64,000 nucleotides of DNA from Sorghum bicolor (GCF_000003195.3 NC_012878.2:41767248-41831247), one strand, 5' to 3'. Positions 9,834 through 21,963 are shown, counted from the first letter of the stretch. Notes: a model not told the origin generated them from the sequence alone. Program-made: numbers and translations.

Positions 9834-12800
9834 TGTAACACCCTAGGTGTTAAGCGTGCACTTAGTCTCACCAAAGCCCTGCATAAGCATTTCATCAAGC
9901 ATAAGCATCATGAGCATGACACTCTTGAGCAAATTATGATTTTATGTGCTTTATTTCATGTGTTTTAAATATGTTAAAAATATGATACTTGCTCCTAAAA
10001 TTGTGAAAAATTCAAATTAGGTTGATTTATGTGTGAGAAGCATTTAGAATATTTTTGTGCAATTTTTGGAGCTATGGAATTTGAGAAATGGAATTTATAC
10101 AAAGATATCTAAAAAAGAATCTAATTAAAACCTAGAACTGAGTTTTAACTTGTAATTCAAATTCTGTTTGGAATTTGGTTTTGCTTGTTAAAACAAAGTG
10201 GTAGAGTTTTTGTTTTGGAACAACTTTGCTTTTGGGTGAAAATGGTGAAAATGATTTGAAAATAGTCAAAATGCTTTTGGAAGAGGATTTGAGAAAAGAA
10301 ATTTAAAAAAAAAAATGAAAAAGGGAAAAGGGGGCGCTAGCAGGCCGCGGCCTCGCTTCTGGCCCACTGGCCGAAGCCGGCTCGGCCCGCCCGCGCTCTC
10401 CCCTCCCCCTTCCCCGCGCTCGCGCCCGCGTCCGCGCGCGGACAGCGCTCGCCGCGACGCCGTGGCACGCCGGCAGGGCTCGGCCGCCGCGTGGCGGGCA
10501 TGCGACGGCGTGGAGACGCCCTGGTCGGCCACCAGGTGCCCCCGGTCGCGCTCGCCTCCGCCCCCGCTCCCATTTGCGCCCCTCAGCTCTCTCTCTCCCT
10601 CGCTCTCTCGCTCTCGCGCAGCGCTCGCCGCTCCGCCGCACGCCATAGCCGCCGACGGCTCGGAGCTCCTCTCCCGGCCAGCTCCGGCCCTCTTCTTCCC
10701 CTTCGTGACCACCACCGGCTCCGCCTCGCCCTTCCGCGTCGCGGGCTCGCGCTCTTCCGCGCTTGGTAAGCCCGGCGTGTCCGCTAGAGCTCACCGGAGT
10801 AAGTCGGAGCTCCGACGACCTCTCGGCTCGCGCGGTTCTCCCTCTCCTCTCTGTCTCTGCTTGTGCTCGTAGGTGCTTTGGGTCCGCCTTGGCCTCGCGC
10901 ACCTTTTCCCGTTAGTGGCTCGCGCTCTACCGCCGTGAAACGGCCGGACCACGGCGAGCAGCGCCGCCGCGTCCGCCATTCACGACGGCGAGGTACTTCC
11001 GGTGCTCGTCCGGTGCCAAAGAGGGTACGGCTGGATTCGTCTCGTTCGCGCGAAGCCGTAGGTGCTCACGGTGTCGCCGGAAACCCCACCGGCGGCGAGT
11101 TTCCGGCCGATCCTTGGCCGCGGGGTCGCGGGGTGGATGACAGGTGGGGTCCTCTGACTCGCGTGTCCCGCCTGTCAGTGACTCCGAGGGAATGGATCCG
11201 GGTGCGTTTAGCGTTTTAGGTGGTTTTCCCGTTTTAAAAGTTTTTCCAGAAAATGATTTAAGTGTTCAAAAATCCATATCTTGATGAATATAGCTCCAAA
11301 AATGGTGAAATAAATTTTGGTGTGTTCCTTATTTCCAGATCTATATCCTAGTATGATTGCATGTCATGTTTGAATAACTTTTCTGTGTAAGTATAATTAA
11401 TCCATGTTTTTGTTAAACTTGGAAAATGCATAGTAAATGGAATATGGCTCAGAAAAATGTGAAACTGGTTTTGCTGGCTCTGCATGTGTGTTTACTCACT
11501 GAGAAAATATTGTTACATATTATTTGGTGTATAAATGAAATTATGGTAATTTAAATGCTTGCATGACAGTGGTTTATGATTTTTAATAATTAATTGGATC
11601 ATGCAATAAATCTGGAAAATTTTGTGGGTGTTTCTTATGATATTAGACAAATTGTAAAAATATGAAATCTGTTGTTTGACACTTATATCACAGTAGGGTG
11701 ATTGTACTTACTTTATTACTTAATCTTGTGATTTTTGTGGTTCAAAATAAGTAACCAAAAATTATGAAAAATTTACAGTGGACTTTGTGATTAACTAGTA
11801 GTCTCCTGTAATTTTTCTGGAATTTATTGATGAACAGAATTGCATGTGAATTTTAATGGGCTTAGAAATGAATAAAGAAAATTTTGAATGGTTGTGTGTA
11901 TGGGTTGAATGGATTAAGTTGGGTTTGGTGTATCTTTGAAGCATCATATAGGTTGCTGATGTCATTTGAAAAATAATTATAGAAGAGAAGGTAATAGATG
12001 TTTGATTCAATTGTTTATTCTTGGATGATGTTGACTACCTTGTAATAAGCATGATCAAGTGCATTACCTATGCATCATAACATGACTCTGTTGGTACTCT
12101 CTCATATAAGCATCCACTCGGGCATCTCGCACTCCACTCATGGCATATATGCATCATACAGGCTCGCAGGAGAACGGGGTGGGACCCGAGGAACCCGAGG
12201 AGCTTCAGGAGCAGGAACCTCCGGAAACACAAGAGCCCGGAGAGGAACTGCAAGAGTGCCCGGATCACCGACCCAGCACGTTTGAGAAAGGCAAGCCCCG
12301 GAGCATTCTAAGTCTCCCTATTCTCGCTAACTTATATAAAGTGCTATACTTATTCTACTACATTGCATATTACGTGATAGGAGTTGCCTGATACCGTTGC
12401 TGCATATGTACTCCTTGTTATCCCTACTCGTTATCTACCTTGTCCTATGTAGATAGGCGCGGAGTCTATGCTTAGCTTGCTTAGTCCGGTAGAAGTCGGG
12501 TGATGTCCTGTCACCTGCGAGATATAGGTGGATACCTGCTTGTTTAAGCAGTGGTTGCGTGGGGAAAGAAATATCCAAGTGTGGAATGTAATTGGAGACC
12601 GGGCAGGGTCTCATGGTGGGTTGACCATGGTGCCCCTGCCTGTGTCGATTAAGGACCGATCGTTGACGGCCCTCTTGTCATGTTGAACGCATGCCCCACA
12701 CTTAGCTGGAAGGATAAGTCGTTCCGACCGCGAAGCCTGAACACTATCCGGGCCGGGAATCGAGCCGCCATGCGCTGTATTGGTGGTGGTTGAGGAGAAC

Positions 12801-13794
12801 GACGAGGGCGCGGCGCGCAACCTTGGTATACCTTGGATACCTCGGTCGCCGGAACGGTCCTCGGGTACTGGCGGTGCCTGCCGAACCCGCGAATTGGTCC
12901 TGGATAGTGTAATACGGTGATCTGTAGCTCACTTGATCAGTGAGTGTGGTTTGTGTGGGGAATACCTCGCCAGCTGGTTAGAAATCGATTCGAATCGCCA
13001 TCGCTCCTGGATAGTGAGCACTTGACATGAGCTTCGTCCTCGTAGTAAGGACTATGGAACACTTGGGTTATAATGAAACGGGTTTATGACTGCTGTGATA
13101 AGGTACTATCATAGTCTCATATTTGCTTGTAATAGCACAGGAGCAAATCTAGATAATAGATAATGATACTTTCAACTTGAGCAGATTAAGAGAAGAAAAG
13201 ATTTATGTGGGTTCGGGTAATAAAATCTTGCGGTCTTTGCAAAATGGTTGTCAGCTACCCCACTAAATAGCCTTCATGATCCTTGATGAGTCTTTATTTT
13301 AAGTTTATGACGGGTAAGTCTAGCTGAGTACCTTCTCGTACTCAGGGTTCTATTCCCATGTTGTTTTGCAGATGGTCAAATGTACTATGGGTATTGCGTC
13401 CTCTGTCTGTACCCAGCTATGGGCGATGACTAGACCAAGGGCGATGGTCACTCCGTCTCTCCTTTTGCTTTTGTGGGAATGACCGAACTATGGCACTGTA
13501 GCAGACTTATCGTGTGTGTTGTATTTTCGAACTATGAAGCTTCCGCTACTTGAAGAACTTGGTTTGTAATAACTTTAAGCACTCCGATGTATTTATGAAT
13601 GTTGTAATCTGGATGTGATTGTGGATGGCGACCGTTAAACTTATTACGATCTTGGCTGTATAGGTGATGTGTGGTTTGAAATCCTTCGAGATTTCACGGA
13701 CTACCGGGATTATATGGGCTTAAGCGTGATAGTTCGACTGTGCAAATGGTCACTATTAGGCTTAATCTCTTATAATTTGGTCGGTTCTGTTACA
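9834..13794 (+). mobile_element. Solo LTR (3.96 kb) of a Ty3/gypsy-type element
   Basis: It starts TGTAACACCCTAGGTG and ends CTGTTACA, flanked by a perfect 5-bp duplication aaatc (9829-9833 and 13795-13799). No internal region is present, so it is a solo LTR left by LTR-LTR recombination. The plus-strand layout is AT-rich at the start, then a very GC-rich block (10320-11200) with CT-rich tracts, then AT-rich again. This resembles element O's LTR and other long grass Ty3/gypsy LTRs. Overlapping ORFs in the GC block are compositional artefacts. A 5' part of the same family recurs at 62186-62673. Confidence 0.92.
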
Positions 13795-14912
13795 AAATCT
13801 CCCACTGTCCTGCTGGAGCCCTCCCCAAAAGGTGGACGAAAACAGGGAGCCATGAAGTCAACTGGTGGTATTTCACCACCGTGAGGACGACGAGGGGGCT
13901 CGACGTTCCCGTAGCACAAATGGTGAATCCTGGTGGGAGAGGCTCGCAACCCAAGCACCTCTCTAGCCCTCTGAGCTGTCACTCTGTAGTCGGTGCCTAC
14001 CAGTGCGTAGTGAAAGTAGCTGTGGTCTGGAGACACCCATACTGACGCGTAAAACTCTCTGACCCACTGCTCACAATAAGTACCAGGGAGTGCTAGCAGC
14101 TCTGGGAGTCCATGGAGATAGGTGAAATACTGACGAATATCTGCTCCAACCATGTTCCCCAGTATCTCAAGGTCAATCACTCTGTGCTCCCTGAACTGTG
14201 ACTGAGAGCGAACCAGTGCCTCGTGGATGTCCTTCTGGACGACTGTGTAGAACCTGGCACCGGCTCTAGGATCCCTGGCAGCTGGGAACCAGGTGGGAAA
14301 CGGAACAAACCTCAGCTGCTGGATCTCTCTGGCTGACACAAGAGTGAGATCCCTGTGGATCCTGACTGGCCTCAGTCGAGAAGCTGGAGTGCCTCTAGCT
14401 GGTGTAGCACGAGCAGTGGAGGTGGACTGACCCTGCGTACCAGTCCGAGGAGTGGCCTGGGTACGAGCGCGAGTCGACCTCCGGAGGGGCTGCTCCTGCT
14501 CCTGCTCCTGTGCTGGACCCTCTGCCTGGGTCTCTGTCTCAGTGTCTGGATCCTCCTGAGCCGGATCCCTAACTACAAGCCTAATCCTCTGTCCTCCAAT
14601 CGTCACGGTGCCTGGAGGGGATCTATGGAATGCCTCTGTCTCAAGAACTGCATGCCGCTGCCGTGGCGTGAGGTCATCCCCTATCCTCAAAGCACCTGCT
14701 CGACCACCTCTCTTTGCGGCCTCTGCTGCTGCTGCCACTGCCTCTGTGACCTCTGCCTCTCTGTCGGTGGCCTTGCGCTTCTTGGTAGCCAACTTCTTTC
14801 CCTTGCCTTTTTCTGCCGCTGACAGGCGACGGGGAGGATCACCTCCACCATCACCCCCTGGGGAACCTCCTAAGCCAGCTGCCGGACCACTGACATTCTT
14901 GGTACGAGCCAT
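13795..14912 (-). pseudogene. Sirevirus env-like gene, N-terminal part
   Basis: It starts at ATG 14912 (MARTKN) and runs about 372 codons before the solo-LTR insertion. The N-terminus is basic and low-complexity: a KGKGKKLATKKRKA run looks like a nuclear localisation signal, and an E/Q/T-rich stretch follows. The globular part contains FPTWFPAARDP, WVREFYASVWV and YRVTAQRAREVLGL. That pattern recalls the putative plant transposon protein/ATHILA ORF1 families, whose typical motif is REFYANL followed by a short helix ending LGL. This is a family resemblance seen by eye, not a database hit. The upstream region (14963-15742) looks like a separate promoter with a 5'UTR intron. The insertion target aaatc lies within the ORF, so this gene was intact at that codon when the LTR landed. 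Confidence 0.75.
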
Positions 14913-14962
14913 TGGAAATCAAGCATCCGACAAACAACCGACTGACAACGGAGAACAACGCG

Positions 14963-15248
14963 CTGCAGAGAATAGACAAGATAGGGTATATATAAGAAAT
15001 TATAACAACTAGAGGTGAGTAAACACTATAGATCGCAAGAATAGACGAGGAACGGGAGCAAACAGCTTACGATCCACGAACGAGACGCGTTCTGGATGAA
15101 ATATCACGATCGGAAACTGCCGGAGAATGCGTATCTTCTCTTTAAGGTGCTGCACAGGGTTAACGAAGAAGATCGAGGTCAATAACCCTTTTCTAATCCA
15201 ATGAGACGAAACCTCAAACACCTTAAGGGCATGAATCAAAGGACTCAC
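14963..15248 (-). other. Putative 5'UTR intron of the env-like gene
   Basis: On the minus strand a strong donor GG|GTGAGT starts at 15248, and a strong pyrimidine-rich acceptor TCTATTCTCTGCAG ends at 14963, 51 bases before the ATG at 14912. The interval has no ORF in the coding direction. This is inferred from splice-site quality and position only. Confidence 0.5.
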
Positions 15249-15742
15249 CCAAATGCTTGAAATCTCACGAGATTGGATCCACGCGAGAAGAGGAGGAAGA
15301 GAAAAGCTCCTGGGGCGGATCTGGCGTGGGGAAGGCTCCAAAATCGCCGGCGAACGACGCACGAACGACGGCGACGGCACAAGGGCACGACGGCGGAGCG
15401 CTTGACTCGGGCGAGATTCGAGAGAAGGAAAGAGAAACCGACCGCGAAAGCCCCTGGGCGCGGGCTTTATGTGCCCGCCGCGGGGTCACCGGACGCTCTT
15501 TATGTGGCACCGGATGCGTCCGGTGACCACCGGACTCATGCGCAGAGAAGATTGCAAATCGGCATTGCACCGGACGATGGGCACCGGACGCTGGCTGTAG
15601 CGTCCGGTGCTTCAGGTCACGCCAGGTGAGCACTGGACGCACCTCACCGGACACTGCAGAGACACTGTTCCTGCGTCCGGTGAGTGCAGTCTGGCACACT
15701 CATCGCACCGGACGCACGGAGGCAGCGTCCGGTGATCGCTCT
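15249..15742 (-). promoter_or_regulatory. Promoter-like block upstream of the env-like gene, with LTR-type palindromes
   Basis: At 15487-15734 there are about ten CACCGGAC/GTCCGGTG motifs like those of the S LTR. The start cggggtcaccggacgc (15481) is identical to the start of the LTR cluster at 7081, and a tatgt-gcaccgga segment follows in both. Downstream on the minus strand comes a TATA-like ACATAAAG (15465-15471). A CT-rich, CG-rich leader (15440-15270) then ends at a GTGAGT donor. The order matches the LTR promoter and suggests an internal promoter copied from U3. Confidence 0.6.
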
Positions 15743-16248
15743 GAGCACTTTTTCAACGAAGCACTACGCCCGACTTTGACCCAACCAAGTTCCATTTCCA
15801 AAAGCACACAAATAAATACCAAATGGAACTGGTATGAGTGACTTCTCTCAAACCCTCAAATTTTCACAAATATTTAGCCATAGGCTTAGTAATTTTTATG
15901 AAAATAGGTTCGAGAAAACACCAAGGAGCATCATATGGCCATAAAGCTAGGGGTTAGAATCACAATGAGCTTTGAATGCTCCCCCTATCTATGGACGAAC
16001 ACAGCGGATGCTCAACTAATAACCGAAAAGAAACGGTCAACTAACAAGCATGCATATGATATGAGTTGTAATGCAATACTTGAAAGTAAACTAATGCTTG
16101 TCAAGTTTGATCCAAGGTTAAGCTTTTTCACACACACAAGGGGGTTATCTTAACCATGTTAGACAAGCCCTACACACAAGTTGGATTTTAGATTTAGTAT
16201 GCATGATATGCAAAGCAAAAGTTATTTACAAGATTCAACACACAACTT
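15743..16248 (-). other. Spacer between S pol and env-like promoter block
   Basis: About 500 bases with no supportable ORF. I see nothing recognisable here beyond the probable pol 3' end. Confidence 0.6.
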
Positions 16249-19200
16249 TTATCTCTTAGTGAAGTTGGATAGATCAAGCACATTTAGTTCATTTCTCAAC
16301 ATACAAAACCTAGCTTCATCTAGGGGTTTTGTGAAGATATCCGCCAATTGATTTTCCGTTCCCACATTCTCTAGAGATATGTCACCTTTAGCAACATGAT
16401 CCCTAAGGAAATGGTGGCGGATGTCAATATGTTTTGTGTGGGTGTGTTGAACCGGGTTATTTGCAAGTTTTACGGCACTTTCGTTGTCACACAACAAAGG
16501 TACTTTGTCTAGCACTACTTCATAGTCTAGCAAAGTTTGTTTCATGTAGAGTATTTGTGCACAACAAGCACCGGCGGCAATGTATTCCGCCTCGGCCGTT
16601 GACAAGGCAACACTATTTTGTTTCTTTGACATCCAAGAGACAAGTGATCTACCTAGGAAGTGGCACCCTCCGGATGTGCTTTTTCTATCAATCCGCCACC
16701 CGGCATAATCCGAGTCGGAATAGCCTACAAGTTGGAATCTTGCACCTTTGGGATACCACAAGCCTAGGCAAGGTGTGTATTTTAGATACCTAAGAATTCT
16801 CTTGACCGCAATCAAGTGAGATTCCATAGGCATTGCATGATATCTAGCGCACATACACACACTAAACATGATATCGGGCCTAGATGCGGTGAGGTAGAGT
16901 AGACTTCCTATCATAGAGCGATAGAGAGTCTTGTCAATTGGGTTACCTCCCTCATCCAAGTCGAGATGCCCATTTGATGTCATGGGAGTCTTGATTGGCT
17001 TGCAATCCATCATCTTGAACCTCTTGAGAAGATCTTGAGTGTACTTCTCTTGAGAGATGAAAACTCCTTCCTTCATTTGCTTGACTTGAAATCCTAGGAA
17101 GAAGGATAGCTCGCCAATCATGGACATCACAAACTCCTTGGACATCAAATCACCAAATTCTTGCAAAAATCTTCATTAGTAGAGCCAAAGATAATATCAT
17201 CAACATAAACTTGGCAAATGAAGATTTCCCCATTCATTTTCTTGGTGAAGAGTGTTGTGTCAACTTTCCCAATCGTGAAGCCCTTCTCAATGAGGAAGTC
17301 CCTAAGCCTCTCATACCAAGCTCTAGGAGCTTGCTTGAGACCATAGAGAGCCTTGGACAACCGGTAGACATGCTTGGGATACCTAGGGTCTTCAAAACCG
17401 GGGGGTTGCTCAACATAGACAAGCACATTAATATACCCATTTAAAAAGGCACTTTTCACATCCATTTGAAATAACTTGATATCATGACTAGATGCATATG
17501 CAAGTAGGATACGGATTGCTTCAAGTCTTGCCACCGGTGCAAAGGTTTCACCGAAGTCAAGACCTTCCACTTGTGAAAAGCCTTTTGCCACAAGTCTTGC
17601 CTTGTTGCGCACCTTTGCCTTGATCATCCTTCTTGTTCCGGAAGACCCACTTTGTTCCAATCACTCTTGCATCTTTGGGTCGCTCTTCAAGTGTCCATAC
17701 TTGGTTGCGAGAGAAGTTGTTCAACTCCTCTTGCATGGCCATAATCCAATCCACATCACGAAGAGCTTCCTCTATAGTCTTTGGTTCATCTTCAAGAGAC
17801 ACAAACGCGTGATGTTCAATAAATAAAGCATGTCTAGAACGAGTAGTTACACCACGTGATGGACTCTCGATGATGAGATCTTGAGAGTGATCTTGGAGGA
17901 GATGTGATATTCTTCTTGGTGCCACTTGAGGGGTTGGTTGGGGAGCATCAACATCTTGTGCTTGTGCCACCGCTTGCTCATGAGTGACTTGAGTGTCTTC
18001 ATGAGCATCTCTCACATCCTTGTCTTTATCTTGTGGACCTTGTGAGGTGGATGGCAGCTCAATAACTTGCACATCATCATCATCTTCTTTAGGCTTGATG
18101 TCTCCCACGGGCATGTTCTTCATGGCATCCCTCAATGGTTCACCACCTACATCACCAAGATTATCACTTGCTCCTTGGGAGCCATTAGTTTCATCAAATT
18201 CAACATCAAATATTTCTTCAACCATGTTTGTGGCATGGTTAGAGACCCTATATGCTTTGGACTTTGATGAATAGCCAACCAAGTAGCCAATGTCACATCT
18301 TCTTTGGAACTTTCCCAAGTGTTGGCGCTTCTTGTAGATGTAGCACTTGCACCCAAACACTCTAAAGAATGAGACATCGGGCTTCTTCCCATTGAGCAAC
18401 TCATATGGTGTCTTCTCTAGGAACTTGTGAGGAAAGAGCGGGTTTGAAGCATAGCATGCCGTGTTGATTGCCTCGGCCCACATCTTCTCCAAAGTGTTAT
18501 ACTCATCTAGCATTGTTCTTGCCAAGGTGATCAATGTCCGGTTCTTTCTTTCTACAACCCCATTTTGTTGTGGTGTGTATGTTGAGGAGAACTCATGCTT
18601 GATTCCCACTTCATCACAATACTCTTCAATGTTGGTGGTGTCAAATTCTTTGCCATTGTCACTTCTAATTTTCTTGATCTTCACATCAAATTGATTTTGG
18701 GCATTCTTTGCAAACTTCTTGAATATTGATGCAACTTCAGCCTTGTCTTGCAATAAGAATGTCCAAGTGTACTGGGAGAAATCATCAACTATGACCAAGC
18801 AATATTTGTTGCCTCCAAGACTAGCATATGTGGTTGGTCCAAATAGATCCATGTGAAGTAGCTCAAGCACTCTTGAAGTAGAGAGATAGGCCTTGGTTGG
18901 ATGAGTGTTTGCAACTTGTTTGCCCGCTTGACATGCACTACAAAGCTTGTCCTTTTCAAATGTCACATCCTTCAAGCCTCTAATCAATTTCTTCTTCATC
19001 AACTTCTTGAGTGTGCCCATTCCAACATGTGCTAACCTTCTATGCCACAACCATCCAAGTGAAGTCTTGGTGAATAAGCAAGTCTTGACATCAACTTCAT
19101 CGGATGAGAAGTCAACCACATATAAGTTGTTATGCCGAAAGCCTTTGAATATCACTTCATTGTCATCTTCCTTGGTCACAATTACTTCCTTCTTCTTGAA

Positions 19201-19473
19201 TAGGCAATCAAATCCAAGGTCACATAATTGTCCAACCGAGAGCAAGTTGAAACTCAAGGATTGCACATAGAGCACATTTGTGACGGAGTTGTCATTTGAT
19301 ATAGCAACCTTTCCTAGTCCCTTGACTTTCCCTTTTGAATTGTCACCAAATGTGATCTTCTCTTGGTTGTCAACATCTTCATCAAGAGAGGTGAACATCC
19401 GGGGATCTCCGGTCATATGTTGAGTGCAACCACTATCAATTACCCAATGTGATCCACCGGTCTTGTAGTTCAC
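16249..19473 (-). pseudogene. pol: Sirevirus pol (protease-integrase-RT-RNase H), two frameshifts
   Basis: Copia-order polyprotein. The protease has WVIDSGCTQHMTG. The integrase has an HHCC finger near 18940-19060 and a DDE core: MDLFGP with VDDFSQYTW, then IRSDNGKEF, then QQNGVVERKNRT. The reverse transcriptase has FAPVARLEAIR, FQMDVKSAFLNG, KALYGLKQAPRAW and the YVDD box VYVDDIIFGS. The RNase H has YSDSDYAG, STAEAEY and DIFTKPL. It is broken twice by single-base changes: near 17615 (an extra G before the VRNKARLVAKG region) and near 17160 (one base lost just after the YVDD box). The pol frame is preceded immediately by TAG and lies in a different frame from gag, so normal expression needed frameshifting, readthrough or splicing. 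It has no good ATG at its start. Confidence 0.93.
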
Positions 19474-19487
19474 CTACACACAAGAGA

Positions 19488-21911
19488 TCAAGCTTGAGAT
19501 TTAGGGACCCACATTTGCTTAGGGCCCTTGACCTTCTCTACTAGTTGCTTTGGCACCCAAATCTTCTTTGGCCTTTGCTTGTTGGGTGGCCCCATGAAGC
19601 TAACATTGACCTTGCCACTCTTGTCTTTCCTTACAATGTAGTGACCATTGAAGGCAAATGGTCTTGCATGCTTGGGCAATGGTGGTGGTAGTGGTGCCTT
19701 ACACTCATGAGCAAAGTGTGCTTCTAGGCCACACTCAAAGCATCTCTTGGGCTTTGGCTTGCTTGGTTGATCATGAGTGGCTAGTGACTTGATGAGCTTT
19801 GTTTGATGAGCCTTGTAGCCAATCCCACTCTTGTCCATCTTCATGACGGTGTTCATAAAAAGCTCACTTTGAACGTCCTTCTCCTTTGTGAACTTGGCTA
19901 ACCCCATGGTTAGGTGTTCCTTCTCTTTCTTGAGCTTGTTGTTCTCTTGAGTTAGCTTCTTGATGATTGGGTCATTGTTGCTAGCTAACTCATCGAAGAT
20001 GAATGTCTCATCTTCTTCTTGCTTGTCATACATCAAACCAAGCTTGAGATATTGATTTTCTTCCTTGAGTAACTTGTTCTCATAGGCAAGTTTCTTGTCT
20101 TGATCAAGTGTCTCAATCACAATGGTCTTGTGCTTGGCTTGGTCTTGCAACTCTTTCTTGAGCATGACTATTTCATCCTTGAGCTTGATAGTGTCCTCAT
20201 AACTCTCGGCCACTACCACTTTCTTGCCCTTGCAATCAACACATTTGCTTGTGCTCTCCACAAGTAAGTCATCACAAGATGTGGCTACATCAAGCTTATC
20301 AGCATTGTTAGTAGCAACATGTGTTTCATCAATTGCAAGTTCATAAGCAATCTCAAGGTTGTCATAGTTTGCCTTTAAAGTTGTTAATTCTTCTTTCATT
20401 GCTCTATATCTAGTGATAAGCTCATCATGAACACTCTCAAGTTTATCATGTTTTTCTTTGAGCTCTTTTAGAGAGAGTTTGAGCTCCTTGAGCTTAGTGG
20501 TCATGATCTCATTTTGGTCTCTAAGCTCATCACTAGATTTAAGCTTTGCTAGAAGTGTTTCATTTTCAAGTTCAAGCTTTTCGTTTTCACTTCTAGATTT
20601 TCTTGTGACCTTTGTGTACTTGTTAAGAAATTTTACAAGTTCATCATAAGAAGGTGATTCATATTCACTATCACTTTCACTACTCTCATCCTCACTTTGT
20701 ACCTTCCGGTCACCCTTAGCCATGAGGCATAGGTGTGTAGAGGATGTAGATGGTAGTGAAGATGATGGTGATGGAGCATCGATGTCAATGGCGGCAACCT
20801 TCTCATCATCACTTTCATTGCCGGAGGTGTTACCACTTGAGCTCTCAATGTCGGTGAGCCAATCACCAACAATGTAAGCCTTGCCATTCTTCTTCTTGTA
20901 GTGCTCCTTCTTCTTGCCACCTTTCTTCTTGTATTGCTTCTTCTCATTCTTGTCATCATCACTTGAGTCATCTTGCTCTTTGTTCTTCTTCTTATATTTG
21001 TCCTTCTTGGGTTTTGGACATTGGTGAGCAAGATGGCCAAGTTCACCACAATTGTAGCAATCCATTTCGGAGATGGGCTTTCTCTTGCTACTTGTGAAGA
21101 ACTTCTTCTTCTTGGAGTCAAAGTTTACTCCATTCTTGTTGAGCTTCTTCAACATCTTTGTGGTTCTTCTCACCATGAGAGCAATGGATGCATCATCATC
21201 ACTTGAAGTTGATGACTCAACTTCAATCTTCTTGGTCTTGCCCTTGTGAGAAGCCTTGAGAGGCAAGTCCTTCTTCTCCTTCTTGGCCGATGAGGAGCCA
21301 TCTTGGGGGTTCATGTGCATATACATCTCATGAGCATTGATCTTCCCCAATATGGCGGTTGGTGTAGCGGTGGAAAGATCGCCTTGATGAAGCACCGTTA
21401 CTATGTGCCCATATTTCTCAATGGGAAGCACACATAGTATCTTCCTTGCTACATCCGCCGCACTCATTTGAGTGAGCCCAAGTCCATTTAGCTCCTCTAC
21501 AATGACATTTAAGTGAGAATACATTTCATTAGCATTTTCTTTGGGAAGCATTTCAAATGTATTAAGCTTGTTCATCACTAAGTGATAGCGTTCCTCACGT
21601 TCACTCTTTGATCCCTCATGGAGCGCACAAAGTTCCTTCCAAAGTTCATTGGCGGTTTTGTGGCTCCGAACGCGGTTGAACACCTCTTTGCAAAGGCCTC
21701 TAAAGATGTGGTTTTTGGCCTTCGCATTCCACTTCTCGTTTTCTTGCTCTTGTGGAGTAAGAGCGGTGGCTCTTTCCAGAGGGGCAAACCCTTCGGTCGC
21801 GGCTTTTAGGCACTTTACATCGCATGCCTCAAGGTATGACTCCATTCGTATTTTCCAATACGGGAAGTCATCCCCATCGAACATGGGTGGCGGTCCATCC
21901 CCGTTAGACAT
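19488..21911 (-). CDS. gag: Sirevirus Gag, 807 aa
   Basis: Intact ORF starting MSNGDGPPPMFDG, 52 bases after the PBS. The N-terminal half is a UBN2/retrotran_gag-type capsid region (FPYWKIRMESYLEA, VFNRVRSHKTANELWKEL, MLPKENANEMYSHLNVIV). A CCHC zinc knuckle (CYNCGELGHLAHQC, about residue 285) follows. The middle is lysine-rich and then acidic. A long coiled coil runs over roughly residues 430-680. A second CCHC-like knuckle (CFECGLEAHFAHEC, about residue 730) lies near the end. An unusually long Gag with a C-terminal extension is typical of Sireviruses. It would assemble the virus-like particle and bind genomic RNA. No stop interrupts it, in contrast to pol and the env-like gene. Confidence 0.92.
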   Translation of the reverse strand: MSNGDGPPPMFDGDDFPYWKIRMESYLEACDVKCLKAATEGFAPLERATALTPQEQENEKWNAKAKNHIFRGLCKEVFNRVRSHKTANELWKELCALHEGSKSEREERYHLVMNKLNTFEMLPKENANEMYSHLNVIVEELNGLGLTQMSAADVARKILCVLPIEKYGHIVTVLHQGDLSTATPTAILGKINAHEMYMHMNPQDGSSSAKKEKKDLPLKASHKGKTKKIEVESSTSSDDDASIALMVRRTTKMLKKLNKNGVNFDSKKKKFFTSSKRKPISEMDCYNCGELGHLAHQCPKPKKDKYKKKNKEQDDSSDDDKNEKKQYKKKGGKKKEHYKKKNGKAYIVGDWLTDIESSSGNTSGNESDDEKVAAIDIDAPSPSSSLPSTSSTHLCLMAKGDRKVQSEDESSESDSEYESPSYDELVKFLNKYTKVTRKSRSENEKLELENETLLAKLKSSDELRDQNEIMTTKLKELKLSLKELKEKHDKLESVHDELITRYRAMKEELTTLKANYDNLEIAYELAIDETHVATNNADKLDVATSCDDLLVESTSKCVDCKGKKVVVAESYEDTIKLKDEIVMLKKELQDQAKHKTIVIETLDQDKKLAYENKLLKEENQYLKLGLMYDKQEEDETFIFDELASNNDPIIKKLTQENNKLKKEKEHLTMGLAKFTKEKDVQSELFMNTVMKMDKSGIGYKAHQTKLIKSLATHDQPSKPKPKRCFECGLEAHFAHECKAPLPPPLPKHARPFAFNGHYIVRKDKSGKVNVSFMGPPNKQRPKKIWVPKQLVEKVKGPKQMWVPKSQA

Positions 21912-21949
21912 CTTTCTCTAGGTGGTGAAGCCTAAATAATGAGCACTAG

Positions 21950-21961
21950 GCTCCGATACCA
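21950..21961 (-). other. Element S primer-binding site (tRNA-iMet)
   Basis: The plus strand shows GCTCCGATACCA, one base different from the plant initiator tRNA-Met 3' end, two bases inside the 5' LTR. Confidence 0.85.
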
Positions 21962-21963
21962 AT

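Noticed and set aside
10266..11219. Several long overlapping ORFs on both strands in a GC-rich block
   Set aside because: They lie inside a solo LTR with a clean target duplication. They are R/A/P-rich in every frame and start from GC composition, with no domain.
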